Origin: Synechococcaceae cyanobacterium
GTDB lineage: Bacteria > Cyanobacteriota > Cyanobacteriia > PCC-6307 > Cyanobiaceae
Reading direction: 5' to 3'
NCBI GenBank assembly: GCA_947461705.1
Contig: CANHMF010000005.1
Span: 1 to 44,777, forward strand
DNA: 44,777 nt
Position numbers and translations under genes: made by a program. This document shows positions 17,030 through 23,831 of this stretch, one piece after another; the first letter of the stretch is position 1; each line of letters starts with the position of its first letter. The notes below the pieces were generated by a model. It made no database searches. It worked only from the letters and a program-made list of their open reading frames with translations, and was not told the origin of the DNA.

Positions 17030-17398
17030 TCAGCCCTGGGGGGTGTCATCCAGTTGGCCCAGCTCCCGCAGCAGCTTTTCCTGCTCGGCAGGGGGCAGGG
17101 CCTCGAACCGCCGCTGCAGTTCCTCCTCCGTCGCGGAGTCGTAGGCATCGCGGTAGCGGCGACGCTGCTGCATGTAGGTCATGTTGCCGGTCACCACGCG
17201 GAACAGGTAGGAGCCGGTCCAGCCCAGAACAATCAGCACCAACAAGGCCTGGGCAGCGATGCCGGCCGAAAAGCCCTCCAGTCCCGCGGCCGCAAAGGCC
17301 CAGTAGCCCAGACCTCCCACCGCAAAGATGGCCACGCCCACGATCAGGGCCTTGGCCCGGGTGATACCGGAGCCACCAGTGCCTGTGTCTGCCGCCAT
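17030..17398 (-). CDS. DUF3007 membrane protein
   Basis: A 122-residue protein with two hydrophobic helices (residues about 16-38 and 44-68) and a charged C-terminal tail (RRRYRDAYDSATEEELQRRF) with a helical appearance. It shares one base with the ndhL stop codon (TAATG), so the two are translationally coupled. DUF3007 genes lie next to ndhL in many cyanobacteria, which suggests a link with the NDH-1 complex, but the role is not proven. Confidence 0.85.
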   Translation of the reverse strand: MAADTGTGGSGITRAKALIVGVAIFAVGGLGYWAFAAAGLEGFSAGIAAQALLVLIVLGWTGSYLFRVVTGNMTYMQQRRRYRDAYDSATEEELQRRFEALPPAEQEKLLRELGQLDDTPQG

Positions 17399-17649
17399 TA
17401 ACCCTGGCCCTGCCCGGCCATGCGCAGGTTGATGAAGGGAGCGAAGAGGATCAGGCCGGGAAAAAACAGAAACACCAGCCCGTACACCCCTGTGCGTTCG
17501 ATCTTGCCCATGGTGGTCCAGCGCTTCGTCATCCAGGCCATCAGGGCCAGGGGCACCACCACCAGGTAGGCAAAGCCCAGGGCCGCGTAGGCCCCCAGCA
17601 CCAACAGCATGTCCAGGGAGATGGAGCTGAGAAAACCTGGCAGGGGCAC
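17398..17649 (-). CDS. ndhL: NAD(P)H-quinone oxidoreductase subunit L
   Basis: An 83-residue thylakoid-membrane protein, a small subunit specific to the photosynthetic NDH-1 complex. Two membrane segments ([26 protein letters not shown] and [19 protein letters not shown]) and the [15 protein letters not shown] connecting loop are typical of NdhL. It is preceded in the opposite direction by a tRNA-Leu gene and heads an apparent ndhL-DUF3007-trpA-methyltransferase run. Confidence 0.93.
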   Translation of the reverse strand: MPLPGFLSSISLDMLLVLGAYAALGFAYLVVVPLALMAWMTKRWTTMGKIERTGVYGLVFLFFPGLILFAPFINLRMAGQGQG

Positions 17650-17722
17650 GGTGCCGGATCGGATCGTGCTCCAAATCTAGGATGGGCACCTGGAAGGCTG
17701 GGAAACCGTGCCTCCAGCGCCT

Positions 17723-17806
17723 GGGAGCATGGCGGAATTGGTAGACGCAGCGGACTTAAAATCCGCAGACGGCAACGTTGTGGGGGTTCAAGTCCCCCTG
17801 CTCCCA
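17723..17806 (+). tRNA. tRNA-Leu (UAA), no intron
   Basis: An 84-base class II tRNA. The acceptor stem pairs GGGAGCA (17723-17729) with TGCTCCC (17799-17805), discriminator A at 17806, CCA not encoded. The anticodon stem GCGGA/TCCGC (17750-17754, 17762-17766) encloses the loop CTTAAAA, so the anticodon is TAA, reading UUA codons. The GGCGGAATTGGTAGACGC D-arm and GGTTCAAGTCC T-loop are intact. The variable arm is of the long leucine type. The group I intron often present in the cyanobacterial gene is absent. Confidence 0.97.
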
Positions 17807-17934
17807 TCGAGGCCCGCCACGGCAATGGCCAGGCTCGGGCAAGGGACCACTTGTGCTGATTGGCAATTCATGACAGCTGCCTGACGCAGCCCGTGGGCGT
17901 GCGCAGTGTGGGTTGATTCAGCACGGGTTTTCCC

Positions 17935-18432
17935 ATGCTTGAGCTGCTGCCGCCGCTCAACGACCACAACCTGCCCTGGATGGACACGATCCATCCGATC
18001 GTCGTTCACTTTGTGATCGCGATGGCCCTGATCGCCTTCGTGTTCGATCTGGCGGGGGTTGTGCTGCGCAAGCCGGCTCTCTACGAGGTGAGCTTTTGGA
18101 ACCTGCTCTTCGCCACTGGAGCAATCTTCGTGGCGATCATCTTTGGCCAGGTGGAGGCGGGGCTTGCCTCGCCCTATGGGGCCGCCCGCAACATCCTCGA
18201 CATTCACACGACCATCGGCTGGTCACTGGCGGGGATCCTGTCGCTGCTCACCGGCTGGCGCTATGTGCTGCGTAACCGCGACCCCGAAAGCCTCCCCCTT
18301 CCCTTTCTGGGGGCCGGTGGCCTGGTGAGTGCCCTTGTGCTGGTGCAAGTTGTTCTCGGCGACAAGTTGATCTGGACCTATGGCCTCCACACCGTGAAGG
18401 TGGTGGCGGCGATGCGGGAGGGCTTGATCTGA
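17935..18432 (+). CDS. DUF2231 membrane protein (first copy)
   Basis: A 165-residue protein with four membrane helices. It begins with the DUF2231 pattern DTIHPIVVHFVIAMALIAFVFDL, where the H-P-x-x-V-H-F His residues could ligate a metal or heme. HTTIGW and TYGLHTVKV carry further His residues near helix ends. It stands first in the oxidase operon, shares one base with the next gene (TGATG), and the neighbours suggest a role in the assembly or function of the alternative terminal oxidase. No other evidence for function. Confidence 0.88.
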   Translation: MLELLPPLNDHNLPWMDTIHPIVVHFVIAMALIAFVFDLAGVVLRKPALYEVSFWNLLFATGAIFVAIIFGQVEAGLASPYGAARNILDIHTTIGWSLAGILSLLTGWRYVLRNRDPESLPLPFLGAGGLVSALVLVQVVLGDKLIWTYGLHTVKVVAAMREGLI

Positions 18433-19076
18433 TGGCTGCTCTTCCGCTGCTGATGGCGCTGGCTTATAGCCCAGCAGAGGCATCGATCGATCAGATTGCC
18501 TCCACGTTGGGAGCCAATGGCCTCCCTTACTCGCTGCCGATTCACCCAAACCTGGTGCACCTCACCATCGGGTTGTTTGTGATCGCCATCGCCTTCGACG
18601 TGGTGGGCGCGCTCTATCCCCTGGAGAAGCGGGTGTTCCGCTTCCTGGCTCTGCCCATCACCCGGGGTGGCTTCCACGATGTGGGTTGGTACAACCTGCT
18701 GGTGTGCTGCCTGGTGACCTTCTTCACCGTGGCGGCCGGCTTCTACGAAATGCTCACCGCGGTGCCTTTGCCGGGGGTCACCAGCACCTTCGGCGTCGGC
18801 AGCATGACCACCATGCTCTGGCATGGGGTTGGCGGTGTGCTGCTGCTGCTGATCATCACCGGGATGACGGTGTGGCGCGGCTTCCAACGCTTCGTGTGGC
18901 GCCGCGACATGGGCCGCCAGGTGCAGTGGCTCTACCTGGGTGTGGGGCTGGTGATGTTTGCGTTGCTCGGTCTGCACGGCACCCTCGGTGCCCAGTTGGC
19001 CGCTGAGTTCGGAGTGCATATCGCCGCTGATCAGCTGCTCCAGGCCGGGGCTGATCTGCACACCGCCCTGCCCTGA
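18432..19076 (+). CDS. DUF2231 membrane protein (second copy)
   Basis: A 214-residue protein of the same family: the segment LPIHPNLVHLTIGLFVIAIAFDVVGALYP gives the H-P-x-x-V-H pattern again, and HGVGGVLLLLIITGMTVWRG and ALLGLHGTLGAQLAAE lie in later helices. It has a short N-terminal extension (about 35 residues) that could be a weak signal. It stands 14 bases before ctaC, whose GAGGAG ribosome site is within the gap. Two paralogous DUF2231 genes next to an oxidase gene cluster is a recurring layout for the alternative oxidase of cyanobacteria, so I infer a linked role. Confidence 0.88.
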   Translation: MAALPLLMALAYSPAEASIDQIASTLGANGLPYSLPIHPNLVHLTIGLFVIAIAFDVVGALYPLEKRVFRFLALPITRGGFHDVGWYNLLVCCLVTFFTVAAGFYEMLTAVPLPGVTSTFGVGSMTTMLWHGVGGVLLLLIITGMTVWRGFQRFVWRRDMGRQVQWLYLGVGLVMFALLGLHGTLGAQLAAEFGVHIAADQLLQAGADLHTALP

Positions 19077-19090
19077 GGAGATCCTTAACC

Positions 19091-20029
19091 ATGACAAGCT
19101 CCTCGCCTCGACCCATCAACCGCCCGGCGGTGCTGGGCGTGTCCGCCTGGGTGGGCGTGTTGGTGCTGCTCAGCCATTGGATGGGCCAACAGGCCTACCA
19201 CTGGCTTCCGGTGCAGGCTTCCAATGCCGCCCCACTGGTGGATGGCCTGTTCAGCTTCGAAACCGCCCTCGGCACGTTTGTGTTTGCCGCTGTGGTGTCG
19301 GTGATGCTCTGGGTGATGGTGTTCAACCGCGCCGATAAATACGACGCAAGCGATGCCGTTCCGATCGAGGGCAACACCAAGCTCGAAGTGATCTGGACCG
19401 CCATTCCCTTCGTGCTGGTGATGGGAATTGCCGTGTATGCGATGCGGGTGAACCACACGCTGGGGGTGCTGGGCCCGATGGAGCACATTCACGCCCACAA
19501 CACCACGGAGATGCAGGGCGGCTACCCAGGTGATCGCCTGCCTGCAGAGCAGGTGGAAGTGATTGCCAGGCAATGGTCCTGGGAGTTTCGCTATCCGGGC
19601 AGCAACGTGTCGTCCACGGAGCTGCATCTGGCGGTGGACCAACCGGTGACCTTCCGGCTCACCTCAGACGACGTGCTGCATGGCTTTTACATCCCCGCCT
19701 TCCGGTTGAAGCAGGATGTGATTCCCGGTAGGGCCATTGATTTCAGCCTCACGCCCACCCGTGAAGGTCGCTACCGCCTGCGGGATTCGCAGTTCAGTGG
19801 CACCTGGTTCGCCGCCAACCAGGCCGATGTGGTGGTGCAGAGCCAGGACGACTATGCCCATTGGTTGCAGCAGGCCGCCGGTCAACCTCTGCAAGCGGGC
19901 TTGAGCCTGGCTTCCCAGGAATTCAGCGAGCGTCAGCAGCAGAAAAACCCCGGCTGGGCCACGGTGCCACCGGCGCCGCCCCCCCAGGTGAACGTTCCCG
20001 GATCCTCTTCACTCCCCCACGACGGCTGA
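19091..20029 (+). CDS. ctaC: Cytochrome oxidase subunit II lacking CuA ligands (ARTO type)
   Basis: A 312-residue subunit II with two N-terminal membrane helices and a cupredoxin domain in the periplasm or lumen. The substrate-side Trp is in QWSWEF and the first CuA His in DDVLHGF (His197). In the loop that normally reads C-x-E-x-C-x-x-x-H-x-x-M the residues are Asp232, Gln234, Ser236, Phe240 and Asn243, so the dinuclear copper site cannot form. This is the hallmark of the cyanobacterial alternative respiratory terminal oxidase, thought to take electrons from quinol rather than cytochrome c. The C-terminus has a Pro-rich tail. Confidence 0.94.
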   Translation: MTSSSPRPINRPAVLGVSAWVGVLVLLSHWMGQQAYHWLPVQASNAAPLVDGLFSFETALGTFVFAAVVSVMLWVMVFNRADKYDASDAVPIEGNTKLEVIWTAIPFVLVMGIAVYAMRVNHTLGVLGPMEHIHAHNTTEMQGGYPGDRLPAEQVEVIARQWSWEFRYPGSNVSSTELHLAVDQPVTFRLTSDDVLHGFYIPAFRLKQDVIPGRAIDFSLTPTREGRYRLRDSQFSGTWFAANQADVVVQSQDDYAHWLQQAAGQPLQAGLSLASQEFSERQQQKNPGWATVPPAPPPQVNVPGSSSLPHDG

Positions 20030-20033
20030 AGCC

Positions 20034-21710
20034 ATGACCAGCGCCACCTTCCCCGCCGATCCCAAGCCGCCCGCTGGTTGGACCCGTTATTTCGGCTTCA
20101 GCACCGATGCCAAGGTGATTGGTATCCAGTACATCGTGCTGGCGTTTTTCTTCTTCCTGGTGGGTGGCTTTCTGGCCATGATCATCCGGGGTGAATTGAT
20201 CACGCCGGCCTCGGATCTGGTGGATCGCACGGTTTACAACGGCATCTACACGATGCACGGAACCATCATGTTGTTCCTGTTCATCTTTCCGGTGCTGAAC
20301 GGGCTGAACAACCTGTTGATCCCCACCATGATCGGCGCCCCCGACATGGCCTTCCCCAGGCTCAACACGGCGGCCTTCTGGCTGGTGCCCGTGTTCTCCC
20401 TGCTGCTGGTGTCCAGTTTCTTTGTGCCGGGCGGCCCGGCGGCGGCCGGGTGGTGGTCCTATCCACCGGTGAGCATTCAGAACCCCCTCGGCCACTTCAT
20501 CAACGGCCAGTTCCTCTGGATCCTCGCGGTGGCTCTCTCCGGCATCTCCTCGATCATGGGGGCGGTGAATTTCGTGACCACCATCCTGCGGATGCGCGCA
20601 CCGGGCATGACCCTGTTCCGTATGCCGGTGTTCTGCTGGACGGCCTTGGCGGCACAAAGTCTGCAGTTGATCGGTCTGCCTGCCCTCACCGGTGGCGCCA
20701 TCATGTTGCTGATGGATCTCAGTTTCGGCACCAGCTTCTACCGGGCTGAAGGTGGTGGCGATCCGGTGCTGTATCAGCACTTCTTCTGGTTCTATTCTCA
20801 TCCGGCCGTGTATGTGATCATCCTGCCGGTGTTCGGAATCTTCTCCGAGATCTTCCCCGTTTATAGCCGTAAGCCACTGTTTGGCTACGTGTATGTGGCC
20901 GTGGCCTCCTTCATCATTGTGGGTCTGGGATTGGTGGTGTGGGTGCACCACATGTTCCCCAGTGGCGTATCCCAATGGATGCGTGATCTGTTCATGGGAA
21001 CCACCATGCTGATCGCCGTTCCTACCGGTGTGAAGGTGTTTGCCTGGCTGGGGACGATCTGGGGAGGCAAGCTTCGGCTCACCACCCCCATGCTGTTCTG
21101 CCTGGGGGGCTTGTTCAATTTCGTGTTTGCCGGCATCACCGGCATCATGCTGGCCACGGTGCCAGTGGATATTCACGTGTCCAACACTTATTTTGTGGTG
21201 GGCCATTTCCACTATGTGATCTATGGCGCTGCGGTGATGGGCATCTTTGCGGCCATCTACCACTGGTTCCCCAAGTTTACGGGTCGGATGCCCTACGAGG
21301 GCCTTGGCAAACTGCATTGTCTGCTCACTTTCGTGGGGGCGAACCTCAACTTCCTGCCCATGCATCCCCTCGGCCTGATGGGGATGCCCCGCCGGGTGTC
21401 GAGTTACGACCCTGAATTCACCTTCTGGAACGTGATCGCCAGTCTCGGGGCGTTCCTGCTGGGGGTGTCCATCATTCCCTTTCTGCTCAACATGTTGAGC
21501 TCCTGGATTCGTGGACCCAAGGCCGGCCACAACCCTTGGAATGCCATTGGCCTGGAGTGGTTGCTGCCCTCTCCCCCACCGGTGGAGAACTTCGAGGATG
21601 AGGTCCCCACCGTGATCAGCCGGCCGTATGGCTATGGCACTGGTGAACCGCTCGTGGAACACCAGGCGGAGATTGAACGGCGGCTGGAGCTGCAGGAGGC
21701 CACGGCATGA
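20034..21710 (+). CDS. ctaD: Heme-copper oxidase subunit I, type A2
   Basis: A 558-residue subunit I with 12 helices. Catalytic and heme-binding His residues are in YTMHGTIM (low-spin heme), FYSHPAVY (CuB ligand and cross-linked Tyr260), WVHHMF (two CuB ligands) and GHFHYVIYG (high-spin and low-spin heme). The D-channel Glu of A1 oxidases (GHPEVY) is Ala258 in YSHPAVY, which defines the A2 subfamily. The gene starts 4 bases after ctaC, so the two are in one operon. It reduces oxygen to water and pumps protons. The partner subunit II lacks CuA, so the electron donor is probably quinol. Confidence 0.97.
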   Translation: MTSATFPADPKPPAGWTRYFGFSTDAKVIGIQYIVLAFFFFLVGGFLAMIIRGELITPASDLVDRTVYNGIYTMHGTIMLFLFIFPVLNGLNNLLIPTMIGAPDMAFPRLNTAAFWLVPVFSLLLVSSFFVPGGPAAAGWWSYPPVSIQNPLGHFINGQFLWILAVALSGISSIMGAVNFVTTILRMRAPGMTLFRMPVFCWTALAAQSLQLIGLPALTGGAIMLLMDLSFGTSFYRAEGGGDPVLYQHFFWFYSHPAVYVIILPVFGIFSEIFPVYSRKPLFGYVYVAVASFIIVGLGLVVWVHHMFPSGVSQWMRDLFMGTTMLIAVPTGVKVFAWLGTIWGGKLRLTTPMLFCLGGLFNFVFAGITGIMLATVPVDIHVSNTYFVVGHFHYVIYGAAVMGIFAAIYHWFPKFTGRMPYEGLGKLHCLLTFVGANLNFLPMHPLGLMGMPRRVSSYDPEFTFWNVIASLGAFLLGVSIIPFLLNMLSSWIRGPKAGHNPWNAIGLEWLLPSPPPVENFEDEVPTVISRPYGYGTGEPLVEHQAEIERRLELQEATA

Positions 21711-22300
21711 CCAGCGCGATCCCTACGCCTGCTCCAGCCCACGGGCATGCTGAGCACCCCAAGCATAATCTCACCGGCTTCATCATCTTTCTGTGCTCTG
21801 AGAGCGTCATCTTTCTGGCGTTCTTCAGTGGCTACGCCATCCTCAAAACCTCAGCTCTCAACTGGTTGCCGGCCGGTGTGGATGGCCTCGAGTGGCGCAC
21901 CCCCTTGCTCAACACCGTGGTGCTGCTCTCCAGTTCCGGCGCCATCGTGGTGGCCGAGCACTTCAAGGCCAAGGACAAGCTCTGGCTGTTCCGGGGTTTC
22001 TGGCTGCTCACCATGGCCATGGGGGCCTATTTCCTCTATGGCCAGGCGGTGGAGTGGAGCGGCCTGAAGTTCGGGTTCACCTCAGGCACTTTCGGAGGAA
22101 CCTTCTATCTGCTCACCGGCTTCCATGGCCTGCATGTGGCCACGGGCATCCTGCTGATGGGGATCATGCTGATCAAATCGTTCATCCCTGGCAACTACGA
22201 CGGCGGCGAACAGGGTGTTCAGGCCACCTCCCTGTTCTGGCACTTCGTGGATGTGATCTGGGTGGTGCTGTTTCTCCTTCTCTACGTGTGGCAGGCCTGA
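21707..22300 (+). CDS. ctaE: Heme-copper oxidase subunit III
   Basis: A 197-residue subunit III with five membrane helices (GFIIFLCSESVIFLAFFSGYAIL, TVVLLSSSGAIVVAEHF, GFWLLTMAMGAYFLYGQ, FYLLTGFHGLHVATGILLMGIMLI, SLFWHFVDVIWVVLFLLLYV). The conserved E-x-x-H in WHFVDVIW and GFHGLHV motifs identify it. It overlaps ctaD by 4 bases (ATGA), so expression is coupled. It stabilises subunit I. The 16-base gap after it leads directly into the GMC oxidoreductase gene, so the operon may continue through the sugar enzymes. Confidence 0.94.
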   Translation: MTSAIPTPAPAHGHAEHPKHNLTGFIIFLCSESVIFLAFFSGYAILKTSALNWLPAGVDGLEWRTPLLNTVVLLSSSGAIVVAEHFKAKDKLWLFRGFWLLTMAMGAYFLYGQAVEWSGLKFGFTSGTFGGTFYLLTGFHGLHVATGILLMGIMLIKSFIPGNYDGGEQGVQATSLFWHFVDVIWVVLFLLLYVWQA

Positions 22301-22316
22301 TGTCAGGAGCTCAACC

Positions 22317-23831
22317 ATGATCATCGACGACAACCATTACGACGTGATTGTGATCGGCAGCGGTGCTGCCGGTGGCACTCTTGCCGGGCAGTTGGCGGCC
22401 TCCGGCAAGACCGTGCTGCTGTTGGAGCGTGGCGGTGCCATGCCCTTGGCCGATCAGAACGTGGCCGATGTGGATCTGTTCCGCAAAGACCGTTATCACC
22501 CCGGTGAGCAGTGGTTTGGCACGGATGGCGATCCCTTCTCTCCGCAGACGATCTATGCCCTCGGTGGCAACACCAAGATCTGGGGGGGCGTGCTGGAGCG
22601 CATGCGTGAACAGGAGTTCGCCGGTGTGCAGCTGCAGGACGGCACCACCCCCAGCTGGGAGATCAGCTACGCCGACCTGGCGCCCTATTACGAACGGGCT
22701 GAACAGCTCTACCGCGTTCATGGTGTGGCCGGCGTGGATCCCACGGAGCCTCCCCGCAGCGGCGATTACCCAGCCCGACCGCGGCCGGTGGAGCCGTTCA
22801 TGCAGGAGTTGCGCGTTGCCCTCGAGCGCCACGGCAGCCATCCCTACGACTTGCCCCTGAGCTGGTCGGAATCCCACCTGGACCCCACCGGTGATGCCGA
22901 ACTGTTCGGTGTTGATCTGGCCCGCAAGGCCAGCACAGTGACCGTGCGGGAGCGGGCCAAGGTGCGGCGGATGCACGTGAATCCCAGCGGCACCGAAGTG
23001 CGGGCCGTGGAGGTGGAGATCGATGGCCATGCCTGGCTGTTCAGTGCCCATGTGGTGGTGCTGGCCGCCGGTGCCGTGAACAGCGCTGAGATCCTGCTGC
23101 GCTCCGCCACGGACCACCACGCCCGTGGTCTGTCGAATGGTTCGGATCAGGTGGGCCGCAACCTGATGAAGCCCCAGCTCACCTCGATCATCCAGCTGGC
23201 CGCCGCCCCCAATTCCGGCCGCTACGGCCGCAGCTTCGGCATCACCGACTACTACTGGGGCGACCAGAACGTGAGCTTCCCGTTGGGCTCGATTCACAGC
23301 GGTGGCGGCGTCCTTCAGGACGCGCTGTTTGCTGAATCCCCGCCGGTGTTGTCGCTGGTGACCAAGCTGATGCCCAATTTCGGGCTGGAGCAGCTGGCCT
23401 CCCGTTCCGTGGCCTGGTGGGCGATGAGTGCCATGCGGCCTGATCCTCACAACCGGGTGGCCCTGCGGGGCAACCACCTGGAGATTCACTTTGTGGCCAA
23501 CAACCGTGAGGCCCACGACCGCCTGGTGTATCGCTGGATTGACACCCTCAAGCAGGTGGAGGCGGACCCCCTCACCCATGTGGTGAAACCGGCCCCCACC
23601 CATCCCCGCGGCGAGGCGCCCCTGACGGTGCTGGGCAGTGTGTGCGGCACCTGCCGCATGGGCTCCAATCCCGCCACCTCAGTGGTGGATCTCCAGGGCC
23701 AGAGCCATGAGCTGGTCAACCTCTACATCGCTGATGCCAGCCTGTTCCCGAGTTGTCCAGGTGTTGGCATTGGCCTCACGGTGATCGCCAACGCCCTGCG
23801 CATCGGCGAGCGCATCCTGGAGGCCCTGTGA
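22317..23831 (+). CDS. GMC-family flavoprotein, catalytic His and Asn replaced
   Basis: A 504-residue FAD-dependent oxidoreductase of the glucose-methanol-choline family. The FAD-binding motif VIGSGAAGGTLAGQLA near the start, YALGGNTKIWGGVLERM and the C-terminal NLYIADASLFPS are typical. Compared with the paralog three genes downstream, the Cys-rich segment is missing, the His before GTCR is Ser441 (LGSVCGTCRMG), and the Asn of VNPSLT is Gly484 (VGIGLT). The GMC active-site His-Asn pair is therefore absent, and normal substrate oxidation is doubtful. It may have a changed chemistry or act with the second copy. It follows ctaE by 16 bases and overlaps the next gene by 4 bases (GTGA). Confidence 0.9.
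   Translation: MIIDDNHYDVIVIGSGAAGGTLAGQLAASGKTVLLLERGGAMPLADQNVADVDLFRKDRYHPGEQWFGTDGDPFSPQTIYALGGNTKIWGGVLERMREQEFAGVQLQDGTTPSWEISYADLAPYYERAEQLYRVHGVAGVDPTEPPRSGDYPARPRPVEPFMQELRVALERHGSHPYDLPLSWSESHLDPTGDAELFGVDLARKASTVTVRERAKVRRMHVNPSGTEVRAVEVEIDGHAWLFSAHVVVLAAGAVNSAEILLRSATDHHARGLSNGSDQVGRNLMKPQLTSIIQLAAAPNSGRYGRSFGITDYYWGDQNVSFPLGSIHSGGGVLQDALFAESPPVLSLVTKLMPNFGLEQLASRSVAWWAMSAMRPDPHNRVALRGNHLEIHFVANNREAHDRLVYRWIDTLKQVEADPLTHVVKPAPTHPRGEAPLTVLGSVCGTCRMGSNPATSVVDLQGQSHELVNLYIADASLFPSCPGVGIGLTVIANALRIGERILEAL

Noticed and set aside
16124-17401. A 425-codon plus-strand frame across trpA and DUF3007
   Set aside because: The minus-strand trpA carries both catalytic residues and is conserved; the plus frame is a Gly, His and Gln-rich shadow.
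19923-21662. A 579-codon frame on the minus strand
   Set aside because: It is the antisense of ctaC-ctaD, rich in His, Glu and Gly, with no recognisable family; the plus-strand genes are certain.
22311-23603. A 430-codon minus-strand frame over the first GMC gene
   Set aside because: Shadow of the GMC coding sequence; no family pattern.
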